Notes: a model not told the origin generated them from the letters alone. Shown: positions 1 through 9,606, counted from the stretch's first letter. The stretch: 64,000 nucleotides of DNA from Hydrogenibacillus sp. (GCA_014896255.1 JADBKT010000014.1:1-64000), one strand, 5' to 3'. Translations and numbers: made by a program.

Positions 1-14
1 GCGCTAACCTCCCC

Positions 15-1031
15 GTGGGAATCCCCGGAATTCATTCCGGGGAGGAGGTCAAGATGGGGGATGCGGCCGGCATCGGCCCCGAGATCATCGTCAAGGCGCT
101 TTGGGATCCGGCCATCTATGAAATGTGCAGGCCACTTGTGATCGGTGATGCAAAAATTTTGCATCGAGCCAATGAAATCGTTCGTGCCGATCTTAACGTC
201 CGATCGTTGACCGACGCTGCGGAAGCCGCTTTTCTATATGGGAATGGGACCATCGACTGCCTGGATCTTGACCTTCTGCCCGCCGATCTGCCGTTTGGGC
301 AGGTGTCGGCGCAGGCGGGAGATGCCGCTTTCCGTTTCTTGAAGAAGGCGGTCGAACTGGCCAAAGCGGGTCAGATCGATGCGATCTGCACCGCTCCACT
401 GAACAAGGAGGCTTTGCACAAGGGCGGTCACCCGTATCCGGGCCACACGGAGATTCTCGCCGAACTGACCGGTACGGAAGATTTCGCCATGATGCTCTCA
501 ACCCCCAAGCTGAAAGTGATTCATGTGACGACGCACATCGGGCTGATCGACGCGGTAAAGACGATCAACCCGGAGCGGGTATACAAGGTGATCCGTCTGG
601 CGCACGAAACGCTTCAAAAAGCGGGATACGACAAACCGCGGATCGCCGTTTGCGGAATCAATCCGCATGCCGGGGAAAACGGGCTGTTCGGCTATGGCGA
701 GGAAGAAGAAAAAGTGGTTCCGGCGGTCAAGCGGGCACAGCAGGAAGGGATCGACGCCGTGGGGCCTCTGCCGGCGGACACGCTGTTTTTCCGGGCTGTG
801 CGGGGCGATTTTGACATTGTGGTGGCGATGTATCACGATCAGGGGCATGGGCCGGTCAAGGTGCTGGGGTTGGAAGCAGGCGTCAACATCACGGTCGGGC
901 TGCCGATCATCCGAACAAGCGTCGACCACGGAACCGCATTCGACTTTGCCGGCCGCGGCATCGCCGATGAGCTGAGCATGAAAGAAGCGATCCGGCAAGC
1001 GGTTGAATTGGCGCCGAAACGTGCCGGCTAA
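15..1031 (+). CDS. pdxA: 4-hydroxythreonine-4-phosphate dehydrogenase family (PdxA/PdxA2); may begin upstream of the window
   Basis: MGDAAGIGPEIIVKAL, CTAPLNKEALHKGGHPYPGHTEILAELTG, MYHDQGHGPVKVLG motifs. True start uncertain: GTG 15, ATG 54, or off-window. Confidence 0.85.
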   Translation: MGIPGIHSGEEVKMGDAAGIGPEIIVKALWDPAIYEMCRPLVIGDAKILHRANEIVRADLNVRSLTDAAEAAFLYGNGTIDCLDLDLLPADLPFGQVSAQAGDAAFRFLKKAVELAKAGQIDAICTAPLNKEALHKGGHPYPGHTEILAELTGTEDFAMMLSTPKLKVIHVTTHIGLIDAVKTINPERVYKVIRLAHETLQKAGYDKPRIAVCGINPHAGENGLFGYGEEEEKVVPAVKRAQQEGIDAVGPLPADTLFFRAVRGDFDIVVAMYHDQGHGPVKVLGLEAGVNITVGLPIIRTSVDHGTAFDFAGRGIADELSMKEAIRQAVELAPKRAG

Positions 1032-1118
1032 ACAGAAAAAGTCGTCTGCCTTTGCGGACGCGGTGCCATCGATCCCACCACCCATCTCCGCCGGTCACTC
1101 CCAGATCGCCGGACATGC

Positions 1119-1500
1119 TCACAGACGGCGTTCAATACCGAACGCCCGACAACCGGCCGCGATCGTCTCGAATACGTCCGCGTAATGACCGATTCGATTA
1201 AAGGTTGCACTGATACGTCCGAGCAAATCGATGTTGTTTGGATCTTTAAGGAACTCTAAGGCTCTTCTTCAGCTCACCGTTCATGTATTCATTGACCGTA
1301 TTCAAAGTCGTTAAGTTCATCTGTTGTAACGTCAAATCCAGTTGATGGATGGTCAAGGCCATCACCACCGTGGCGATGGCTAAGATAATTGAGACGACAA
1401 GCGCAACCTTCGAATCGTCTTGAGTGATAAACCAGGTGGCCCCGAAGATGAAGATGAGAAAAAAAGATATCACGATCGCATTGGCTAAAAATTTGGACAC
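1119..1500 (-). pseudogene. Small membrane protein gene with a probable single frameshift
   Basis: GTG start at 1500 after an AGGAGG-like site; two TM-like segments. The ORF stops at 1246, but skipping one base near 1260 continues as ALEFLKDPNNIDLLGRISATFNRIGHYADVFETIAAGCRAFGIERRL to TGA at 1119. Confidence 0.6.
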
Positions 1501-1583
1501 TATGAACAACCTCCTTTTTCCTTCAACTATAGATCTACATTGAGAGATTGTCCAGAGCGCGGCCCGACGGAAGCGCGGAAGGG

Positions 1584-2167
1584 TCATGGAGAAGCGGGCG
1601 CGCACGGCCCCGCCGGGAGGGACAAAAACCATCGGCTGCCCTCGCCCAGCCTGCTTACGACCCTGACCGTCCCGCCGTGAAGTTGGTCGACGTGTTCCAC
1701 GATGGCCAGCCCCAGGCCCGCCCCGCCGCGGTCGCGGCTCCTGGAACGATTAAGGCGATAAAAACGCTCAAAAATGCGCTCGATTTCCTCCGCCGGGATG
1801 CCGACTCCGGTGTCCGCGACGACGATCTCCGCTTCCCGTTTCCGCGGATTGATCGTCATCCTCACTTCGACGCGCCCGCCCGGTCGGTTGGTTGTAGCGA
1901 ATGGCGTTGTCGAGCAAATTTTGGATGGCCACCATGATCAGCGCCTCGCGCCCGAACATGCACACCTCCGACTCCCCCGCGAGCGACACGCTGACGCCAT
2001 GCGCTTTGGATATGAGCGCGGACGACGGTCGTAAACGGGTCTACCGTGTCGCCCAAGACCCGTTCGATGATTTCCTCCTGACTCACCACGGACTCTTTCT
2101 TCCGCATCAAAAGCTCCGAACTCGCCTTTTCTTGCGCGTCAGCTCCAATCATTTGCCTTTCAGCCAT
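1584..2167 (-). pseudogene. Two-component system remnant: OmpR-type winged-helix fragment joined to a histidine-kinase HATPase fragment
   Basis: ELLMRKKESVVSQEEIIERVLGDTVDPFTTVVRAHIQ (regulator C-terminus), then in other frames KAHGVSVSLAGESEVC..IQNLLDNAIRYNQPTG (N box) and VVADTGVGIPAEEIERIFERFYRLNRSRSRDRGGAGLGLAIVEHV (G boxes). Confidence 0.75.
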
Positions 2168-2270
2168 GCGGTGCGGGTGACGGTATCACAGGAGATCCCC
2201 GTTTGAAAAAAGCGGCGTCCGGGCCCGCGGATCGCACATTAAAAGTGCCCGCACGCGGGCCAGAAGTTCC

Positions 2271-2621
2271 TCAAAGGCGACATGGCCCGACCTTTTCTTC
2301 CACTCCTTGAATCTCATGAATTAAATCACAAAAAAGCGCCATTTTCCCGTATGTGATGGAGTGGTGCACGTTTTCAATAACCACATGACCGTTTGTTGCG
2401 GTGAAGTGACACCGATCCCGAACGGAATAGCCCATCGGCTCGATTTTGAGGAAACGAAATAAAGTTTCCTTCACCGTTTTCACCGAGGCGATGACCCGAC
2501 CGCCCACGATCTGCGGAAGAACTTCGAACGAAAGCGCCTTCCCGTCCACGACCACCCGGTTCGGCGTATCGGCGGTAAAAACCGCCACAATCCGGCATCG
2601 TCCGCGAAGGCGCGTCGACAA
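2271..2621 (-). CDS. Hypothetical protein
   Basis: 116-aa ORF, no recognised motif. Confidence 0.35.
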   Translation of the reverse strand: MSTRLRGRCRIVAVFTADTPNRVVVDGKALSFEVLPQIVGGRVIASVKTVKETLFRFLKIEPMGYSVRDRCHFTATNGHVVIENVHHSITYGKMALFCDLIHEIQGVEEKVGPCRL

Positions 2622-2727
2622 ACGAACCTCCTTGTTTTAAGGCAATGACGGATCAACTTGCCGAAGCGGTCCTGGCACCATTCCGCGACACGCGCCGCGA
2701 GGCGCTCCGGACCGCGTCATCGGCCGC

Positions 2728-3477
2728 CTACTTCCCTTCCCGCCAATAATAACTGTCAGGATATTTCCGTTCTCCGAAGACGGCGGTCCCGACGCGAACG
2801 ATCGTCGCCCCCTCTTCGATGGCGATCTCCAGATCCCCGGACATCCCCATCGAAAGCTCTGCCATCTCAACGCCGGGAAGGCGAAGATCGCGCGCCCGGT
2901 CCCGGATCTCCCGGAGCAGGCGAAAGCATCGGCGCGCGTCTTTAGGATCGGCGGACAACTTCCCGATCGTCATCAAGCCCTTGATCCGAAGCGTGGGAAA
3001 GGCGGCCACCTGCTCGATGAGCATCGGCGCCTCCTCCGGCCGGACGCCGAACTTGCTCGGCTCCTCTGACGTATTCACCTGGATCAACACGTCCATCGCC
3101 TTTCCGTCCCGGCTCAAGCGTTTATGCAGCGCTTCGGCGAGGCTAAGCCGGTCCACCGAATGAATCATCGTGACGTACGGGATCACGTCTTTGACCTTGT
3201 TCGTCTGCAGATGCCCGATAAAATGCCACTCCACCGGCGCGTCGGCGAGGGCGGGCTGCTTTTCGCGCAGCTCCTGCGCTTTGTTTTCTCCGAACAGCCG
3301 TTCTCCGGCGTCGACCGCCGCGCGCAGGCGCTCCGCCGGCACCGTCTTCGTCGCCAAGAGAAGCTTCACGGTTTCGGGTCGGCGCCCGCTCCTCGCGCAC
3401 GCCGTTTCGATGCGCTCGCGAAGGTGCCGGAGGTTGTCGCGAATCCGCGCCGCGTCGGAGATCATCGGCTCGTTCAT
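2728..3477 (-). CDS. YggS/PLPBP family pyridoxal-phosphate homeostasis protein (YlmE-like)
   Basis: LLLATKTVPAERLRAAVDAGERLFGENKAQEL, VEWHFIGHLQTNKVKDV, ELSMGMSGDLEIAIEEGATIVRVGTAVFG. Confidence 0.93.
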   Translation of the reverse strand: MNEPMISDAARIRDNLRHLRERIETACARSGRRPETVKLLLATKTVPAERLRAAVDAGERLFGENKAQELREKQPALADAPVEWHFIGHLQTNKVKDVIPYVTMIHSVDRLSLAEALHKRLSRDGKAMDVLIQVNTSEEPSKFGVRPEEAPMLIEQVAAFPTLRIKGLMTIGKLSADPKDARRCFRLLREIRDRARDLRLPGVEMAELSMGMSGDLEIAIEEGATIVRVGTAVFGERKYPDSYYWREGK

Positions 3478-3823
3478 CGGCTGCTCACCCGCTTTTCACT
3501 GGCTTCGGGGGACATCCCCTCATGTGCGCATTTTGATCGTCTGCTTTTACGCCGTTCATCGTGCCTTCGGCCGGTCTCCTTAAACCTGATGAACCGCAGC
3601 CCAAAAGAGGCCGAGGCCCGGAGCCGACCGTACGACTTCGCGGACGGACGCTTAAGGCGCCCGACAGACGGATCAAGGGAACTATCGAACGACGCGACCG
3701 CGGCGCGGTCTCTGGGGTCTTCCTTCTTTGCTTTGCTCGTAAAATCCTGCCGAATCCATGGAATAATTTTTGCGCATTCCGATACCGGGAGGTTGGTCGA
3801 TCGACGCATTTCCTCCACCGCGA

Positions 3824-3829
3824 TATAAT
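3824..3829 (+). promoter_or_regulatory. Putative -10 box (TATAAT) upstream of the zinc-ribbon gene
   Basis: TCGACG-17 nt-TATAAT; the -35 is weak. Confidence 0.4.
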
Positions 3830-3887
3830 AAAGGCAAAGTCGTCTTCAAAAGCGCCGATTTCGCACCTTGCGCGGAGGTGGTGGAGC

Positions 3888-4223
3888 ATGCGCCGGCAAA
3901 AAATGAACACTGTCCTTCTTTGCCGGACATGCGGCAAAGAAACGGCCCATGAACTCGAATACGTGAACGACGCCATGACCAGGGCGACTTGCCTGGAGTG
4001 CGGAGAGACGCTGAACCGAAGCATCGACGTCATCGAAGCCTTGTCGAAGGAGATGATCGCGCGGCTTCTCACCAAACCCAATCGCCTGCGCGACGAACTG
4101 CGCTCGCAGGGAAAATGGCGTTTCATGATCGCGCTCCCGTACCGCGTGACGAGCAAACCGTACCGGCTGTACAGGGAACTTTCGGAAAACATGCGTGTCT
4201 TGCGCTCGATCGGCCGTCCTTAG
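3888..4223 (+). CDS. Small zinc-ribbon protein ('bh protein'-like)
   Basis: LLCRTCGKETAHELEY..TCLECGETL (two CxxC) and ALPYRVTSKPYRLYREL; GGAGGTGG SD-like sequence. Confidence 0.65.
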   Translation: MRRQKMNTVLLCRTCGKETAHELEYVNDAMTRATCLECGETLNRSIDVIEALSKEMIARLLTKPNRLRDELRSQGKWRFMIALPYRVTSKPYRLYRELSENMRVLRSIGRP

Positions 4224-4264
4224 CCCGACAGTAAATAAACATCCAAACAAGAGGAGAAACTCGC

Positions 4265-5356
4265 ATGTGGTATGAAACGGCGATCACACGCCTGTTCGGC
4301 ATCCCCTATCCGCTGATCCAGGCTCCGATGGCCGGAGGCCCGACCACGCCCGAGCTCGTCGCGGCGGTGTCCAACGAAGGCGGTCTCGGTTTCCTCGGCG
4401 CCGGCTACATGTCGCCGGAGGCCATCCGGGCCGCCGTTCGTCGCATCCGTGAATTGACCGATCGACCGTTTGGCGTAAACCTCTTTATGCCGGAGAAGCA
4501 CTTACCAGTGGATTGGGATGGCGTAAACCGGATGAAAGATTATCTAAAAACCTTGCATCCATTCGGGAAGGAAATCGCCGAGGAGCTGAACGACCTCTCA
4601 TTCGAGACGAATCTTGAAGATGCGTTCGCTGCGCAGATGACGGTCGTCTTGGAAGAACGGGTGCCGGTTTTCAGCTTCACCTTCGGTTGTCCGACCCGCG
4701 AAGAAGTCTCGGCCTGGAAAGCCAGAGGGATCCGCGTCATCGGGACGGCCACCACGGTGGCGGAAGCGGTCCGGCTGGAAGAGGCAGGCGTGGACGCCGT
4801 CGTGGCGCAGGGATATGAAGCGGGCGGGCATCGCGGGACGTTTCTCGGGTTCGACGCATCCGCCCTCATCGGGACGATCGCGCTGGTCCCCCAGATCGTG
4901 GACAAGGTCGGCGTTCCCGTCATCGCCGCAGGCGGCATCATGGACGGCCGAGGCATCGTCGCCGCGCTGGCGCTGGGGGCATCGGCGGTGCAGATGGGCA
5001 CCGCTTTTCTCGCCAGCCGGGAAAGCGGCGCACACCCCAGCTACAAAAAAGCGGTCCTCCACAGTCGCGACACCTCGACCGTCATCACCGCCGCCTTTTC
5101 CGGAAAGCCGGCGCGAGGGATTCAGAATGCGTTCATCTCGCTGATACACGAATACGACGCGCCCATCCCCCCTTATCCCATTCAGAATGCGCTCACCCGT
5201 CCCATGCGGAACTGGGCCGCGCGGCAATCCGATCCGGAGTTCATGTCGCTCTGGTCCGGTCAGGCTTCGGCCCTGAGCCGCGAAGCCGGTGCGGGCGAAA
5301 TCGTCCGCCGGCTCATTCAAGAGACGGAACAGATGTTGAGCATTCTCAACCGTTAA
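4265..5356 (+). CDS. Nitronate monooxygenase / 2-nitropropane dioxygenase family
   Basis: PLIQAPMAGGPTTPELVAAVSNEGGLGFLGAGYM, VVAQGYEAGGHRGTF, PVIAAGGIMDGRGIVAALALGASAVQMGTAFL. Confidence 0.92.
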   Translation: MWYETAITRLFGIPYPLIQAPMAGGPTTPELVAAVSNEGGLGFLGAGYMSPEAIRAAVRRIRELTDRPFGVNLFMPEKHLPVDWDGVNRMKDYLKTLHPFGKEIAEELNDLSFETNLEDAFAAQMTVVLEERVPVFSFTFGCPTREEVSAWKARGIRVIGTATTVAEAVRLEEAGVDAVVAQGYEAGGHRGTFLGFDASALIGTIALVPQIVDKVGVPVIAAGGIMDGRGIVAALALGASAVQMGTAFLASRESGAHPSYKKAVLHSRDTSTVITAAFSGKPARGIQNAFISLIHEYDAPIPPYPIQNALTRPMRNWAARQSDPEFMSLWSGQASALSREAGAGEIVRRLIQETEQMLSILNR

Positions 5357-6081
5357 CGCATCCGCGGCCGGCGAAGGCTTTCCCCGGTAGAACTCGACTT
5401 TCGCTTAGCACGTCCTCGGCGCTCGCCTCGGGGTTGTGCTGGCGGAGCTTACGCAACAAGAAGCTCTCCAGGACCAGCGCCAGGAAGCAGGCCGTGACGT
5501 GGCCCGGACCCGCCGCTCCGTCCAGTGGAACATGGGCCGCAGGTCCAGGGCGGACTTGAGGGTGCAAAAGGCCCGTTCGAGTCGCCCGAGACCCTTGTAC
5601 GCCCGCACCACGGCGTCCGGATCGAGGTAACGGGCCACGAGGCGGTTCCGCAGGAGATCCTTGGCTTCCCCGCGCTCGATCCGCTGCTTCAGGTGCGCAT
5701 GGTTTCCATCCCGGCTTCCTCGATGGCCCGCAGGATCTGGCGGCTGACCATGCCCCGGTCGTCGACGAAGATCACCCGGCGCAGGTGAAAGCGCCGCTTG
5801 AGGGCATCCAGGACGGTCTACACGGTCGCCTTGTCGGCGGTATCGCCCGGAAAGACCTCGTGGTCGACGGGGTCGCCGTCGCGGATCATGAGCACGCCCA
5901 CCACCCGCTGGGGCCGGCAGACGCCCTGAAGCCACCGGCGGGTCCGGACGGATGGAGGCGCTGTCATCGCGGGGGATCCGTTTCCCGTCGTCCAGGACTC
6001 CCACCGGTGGGGTGGACGAGGCCGAAGTGGCGTCTTTGAAACCCGGTCGGTAGGCGATGACGCGCCGGGAGAGCGGGGCAC
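5346..6081 (-). pseudogene. IS1634/IS4-like transposase remnant, multiply frameshifted
   Basis: IFVDDRGMVSRQILRAIEEAGMET, LKQRIERGEAKDLLRNRLVARYLDPDAVVRAYKGLGRLERAFCTLKSALDLRPMFHWTERRVR, GHVTACFLALVLESFLLRKLRQHNPEAS in different frames. Confidence 0.75.
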
Positions 6082-6090
6082 ACGGCAGGA

Positions 6091-6834
6091 TCAATTCGTT
6101 TGGTTCTCGTCCGACGGCGGAGCAAGCGTTTCGGTGATCATGGCGTCTTTAAAGCCGAGGCTCTTCAATTTTTTAAGCAGCCGTTCGGCATTGCGCCGGT
6201 CGCGAAATGCTCCGACCTGCACGCGATAGATTTTGTCCGCCGTTTGACTTGGACCTTGCGCTTTCTGACGGTCCGGTTTTTCGGAGAGTCCGAGCACTCT
6301 GGCGATGCCGCGGGCTGTTGCTTCGACCATCGCCTGACGAACGGACAGATTTTGAAGGAGCGCGTTGTCCTGTGCGTTGTCGATGAATAAATATTCGACC
6401 AACAAGGCCGGCATGACCGTCTCCCGGAGCACAGCAAAGTCGGCCCGCTTTGTTCCTCGGTCGACGACGCCGTACGGTTTTAACGCTTGCATGATCTCGA
6501 CATGGATCAATTTTTGGGCGTTTCCGGTGAATGGATTCACTTTTCCGCTGAAGATATAGGATTCAAACCCGCGAGCATTTCCGTCGTAAGCGTTATGATG
6601 GAGGGAAATGAAATAGTCCGCCTTTAGCCGATTCGCCAGCGTCGCGCGATCTGTCAATGATACGAAGGCGTCCGTCGTTCGCGTCCACTCTACGCGGACG
6701 ACGTAGCGGTCCTGGAGCACCTTGCCCACCTGCAACGCCAGGTCGAGCGTCGAATTTTTTTCTAAAAGCCCGTATCCGCTCGCGCCAGGATCGTGGCCGC
6801 CGTGCCCCGGATCGATGACGACCAGTTTGGACAT
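6091..6834 (-). CDS. N-acetylmuramoyl-L-alanine amidase (Amidase_3) with C-terminal SPOR domain
   Basis: VVIDPGHGGHDPGASG, FISLHHNAYDGNARGFESY, PALLVEYLFIDNAQD; C-terminal YRVQVGAFRDRRNAERLLKKLKSLGF. ORF extends to 7053 but ATG 6834 fits the domain start. Confidence 0.9.
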   Translation of the reverse strand: MSKLVVIDPGHGGHDPGASGYGLLEKNSTLDLALQVGKVLQDRYVVRVEWTRTTDAFVSLTDRATLANRLKADYFISLHHNAYDGNARGFESYIFSGKVNPFTGNAQKLIHVEIMQALKPYGVVDRGTKRADFAVLRETVMPALLVEYLFIDNAQDNALLQNLSVRQAMVEATARGIARVLGLSEKPDRQKAQGPSQTADKIYRVQVGAFRDRRNAERLLKKLKSLGFKDAMITETLAPPSDENQTN

Positions 6835-6977
6835 CCGCTCCCCTTCCTTCTGCGCTTCTCTCTTTTGCTTTCTCACCGTAAAATGTATGTCATTCCCGCC
6901 AGTGGCGTGCCGGTTCTTGTCCTGCGCTTTCGCCTTGTTTCCCTGTTTCAAAGAAAAAGTCGCAGGATATACAAACC

Positions 6978-7006
6978 TTGACGAAAATGGTAAAATGCCG
7001 GATACT
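6978..7006 (+). promoter_or_regulatory. Putative sigma-A promoter of the uracil permease gene
   Basis: TTGACG (6978-6983), 17 nt, GATACT (7001-7006). Confidence 0.5.
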
Positions 7007-7039
7007 GATACATACTGACGCCGGCAAGGGGGTTCCTTT

Positions 7040-8320
7040 GTGTCGCGACGCATCTATCAAATTGAAGAACGCCTGCCGATCTTAGACACGATCCCGCTCA
7101 GCTTGCAACATGTCATGGCCATGTTCGGCGCAAACGTCTTGGTTCCGCTCCTGTTCGGCATCAACCCGGCGATTACGCTGCTGATGAACGGCATCGGCAC
7201 GCTCCTTTACAGTTACGTGACCAAGGGCGGCATCCCCTCGTACTTGGGATCGAGTTTCGCGTTCATCGCGCCGACGCTGCTCATCATCTCAAAAACGGGG
7301 TATAACCACGCCCAGTCCGGGTTTATCGTCGCCGGATTGCTGTTCGTCATCGCCGGAATCATCGTCAAGAAGTTGGGCACGCGTTGGATCGATATCGTGC
7401 TGCCCCCTCCCGTGATGGGTGCAGTGGTGGCGGTCATCGGGCTGGAGCTCGCCCCCGTCGCGGCGGACATGGCCGGCCTTACGGCAGAACAGCCCGACGC
7501 CAAGGTGCTCGCCGTATCCCTGTTTACGTTCCTCGTCGGCGTCATCGGTTCGCTCGTGTTTCGCGGCTTTTTCCAGGTGATCCCCGTCTTGATCGCCGTG
7601 GTCAGCGGCTATCTTTTGGCCCTGGTCCTCGGCATGGTCAACTTTGACCCGGTCACGGCCGCACCGTGGCTCAAGCTGCCTGAATTCCACGCGCCGGTCA
7701 TGGACCTCCATGCGATCTTGCTCATCATGCCGGCATCGCTCGTCGTTCTCGCCGAACACATCGGCCACCTCATCGTGACGGGCAACATCGTCGAGCGTGA
7801 TTTGATGAAAAAACCCGGGCTGCACTTGTCGCTCATCGGCGACGGGATCAGCAACATGCTCTCCGGCCTCGTCGGCTCCCCGCCAAACACGACATACGGC
7901 GAAAACATCGGCGTCATGGCGATTACCCGCGTCTACTCGGTCTGGGTCATCCGCGGGGCGGCCGTCATCGCCATCCTCGCCTCGACGATCGGAAAGCTTT
8001 CCGCCCTCATTCAGTCCATCCCCGTACCGGTGATGGGCGGCGTCTCGCTGCTCCTCTTCGGCGTGATCGCTACGGCCGGGATCCGCATGCTCGTCGAAAG
8101 ACGGTTGGACTACAGCCGCAACTACAACATGGTGCTGTCCGCCATCGTCTTGATCACCGGAGTAAGCGGGGCGAAGGTGACCGTCGGGACCGTCGAACTC
8201 AAAGGCATGGTCTTATCGGCCGTCATCGGCGTGGTCATCTCTCTCACGGCGTACGTGCTGAACCGCTTCTCCCTGCTGAACGATCCGATCCCGGAATCCT
8301 TTCAACCCACGCAAAAATAG
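7040..8320 (+). CDS. pyrP: Uracil permease (NCS2 family)
   Basis: GTG start after AAGGGGG; LSLQHVMAMFGANVLVPLLFGINPAITLLMNGIGTLLYSYVTKGGIPSYLGSSFAFIAP, GSPPNTTYGENIGVMAITRVYS. Confidence 0.9.
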   Translation: MSRRIYQIEERLPILDTIPLSLQHVMAMFGANVLVPLLFGINPAITLLMNGIGTLLYSYVTKGGIPSYLGSSFAFIAPTLLIISKTGYNHAQSGFIVAGLLFVIAGIIVKKLGTRWIDIVLPPPVMGAVVAVIGLELAPVAADMAGLTAEQPDAKVLAVSLFTFLVGVIGSLVFRGFFQVIPVLIAVVSGYLLALVLGMVNFDPVTAAPWLKLPEFHAPVMDLHAILLIMPASLVVLAEHIGHLIVTGNIVERDLMKKPGLHLSLIGDGISNMLSGLVGSPPNTTYGENIGVMAITRVYSVWVIRGAAVIAILASTIGKLSALIQSIPVPVMGGVSLLLFGVIATAGIRMLVERRLDYSRNYNMVLSAIVLITGVSGAKVTVGTVELKGMVLSAVIGVVISLTAYVLNRFSLLNDPIPESFQPTQK

Positions 8321-8370
8321 CCGCGCGCACCCCAACTTTTCCGCCCAAACAACCTTTCCGCCCAAACCAA

Positions 8371-8401
8371 AAGCGTCGTCCGGGAAGCCCGGGCGACGCT
8401 T
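8371..8401 (+). terminator. Strong hairpin after the uracil permease gene
   Basis: AAGCGTCGTCCGGG-AAG-CCCGGGCGACGCTT; no good T-tract. Confidence 0.5.
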
Positions 8402-8432
8402 CGCGTTTGATCCTCGCCGAATGCCTGAACGT

Positions 8433-9584
8433 TCATCGAAGGTACTTCTCTTTCTCCTTCGGCACGCCGTATTGCAGGTAATACGAACGATACGTCACCT
8501 CCAGCGGCACAAAATCCATCTGGAGTCCGAAAGCCCGCGGTCCCCACACGTCAAGCGCTTCCTTCGTGCGCATGATCTCCGGTGTCGGAATGCCGATCAC
8601 CACCGCCCGTTGTCCATAGCGGATACGCTCGGTGGTGATGGCAAAGCCCGTCTCGCTGTCCACCAAGGTGATCAGATCGGGCACACTGGCAACGACTTTT
8701 CCGTCCAAGATGGCGGCCAAATTTTCATTTTGGAATCGCACTTCCATTACCCGTCCGACGTCGGTGCCGATCCCCGAAAGCACCGCCTGTCCTACGGCAA
8801 ACCCGGCCTCCGTACGGCGCACGACGTCGACCACTTTCCCTTCAAAGAGCCGCACCGCGCGACCGTAGATCGTCTGCTGCGTCGCCTCCGCAATCGCTTC
8901 CACAGGATGAATGCCGCGCCGCGGCGCCGATTTCACCGCTTCCCCGACGGCGATCCCCATCGAGATCGTGCCTCTTACGGCCGTGCGTTTGAAATCGGCA
9001 CCGCTCATCGGGTAATCCACGATATGCGCATGACCCCCCATGCGGATCGTCACCCCTCGCGCCAGCCACTCCAGCCGGTAATGATCGTTTGCGTCGATCA
9101 TCACGATGCTGCCGTGTTCATCCGCGAGAATGGCCGGCGTTCCGGACAATCCATAAACATGGAACGTTTCCATCTGCAGCTCGGGAAAAGCGCGTCCCAT
9201 CCCGTCCCCGTCGATGACGGGGATCCGGGCGCGGGCCGCAACGACAAACGGAATCATCGAATTGACACCGCCCGATTCGCTCGGACAGGTCGCATCGGCA
9301 CGACGCCCCAGCCTCTGCTCAGCCGCGCGAAAAGCGTGCAACGCTTCGTCTCCCGCCGGAATTTTTTCAATCATCACGGTCGGAGCTCCCATCATCGACG
9401 CGGGGAGAACAAACATGTCGTCGCCCACCTCTTCGGGATCGAGCAAGATCACCGGACCTTCCTCCCGAATCGCGCTTTGGGCCATCAACTTCCCGATCAG
9501 CGGGTCCCCGCCGCCGCCCGTTCCGAGGATCGCAGCGCCAATCGACAGAAACTCCAAGTCGCGCTCGTGAATCTCCCTCACCAC
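8433..9584 (-). CDS. DUF917 family protein, copy 1
   Basis: LSIGAAILGTGGGGDPLIGKLMAQ, PASMMGAPTVMIEKIP, PVIDGDGMGRAFPELQM, IRMGGHAHIVDYPM. Confidence 0.88.
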   Translation of the reverse strand: MVREIHERDLEFLSIGAAILGTGGGGDPLIGKLMAQSAIREEGPVILLDPEEVGDDMFVLPASMMGAPTVMIEKIPAGDEALHAFRAAEQRLGRRADATCPSESGGVNSMIPFVVAARARIPVIDGDGMGRAFPELQMETFHVYGLSGTPAILADEHGSIVMIDANDHYRLEWLARGVTIRMGGHAHIVDYPMSGADFKRTAVRGTISMGIAVGEAVKSAPRRGIHPVEAIAEATQQTIYGRAVRLFEGKVVDVVRRTEAGFAVGQAVLSGIGTDVGRVMEVRFQNENLAAILDGKVVASVPDLITLVDSETGFAITTERIRYGQRAVVIGIPTPEIMRTKEALDVWGPRAFGLQMDFVPLEVTYRSYYLQYGVPKEKEKYLR

Positions 9585-9606
9585 ATACCCTCCATTCTTG
9601 CCTCGA

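Noticed and set aside
8339-8368. Short direct repeat CCGCCCAAAC...CCGCCCAAAC after the uracil permease
   Set aside because: Only two copies, next to a terminator-like hairpin; no functional argument beyond chance duplication.
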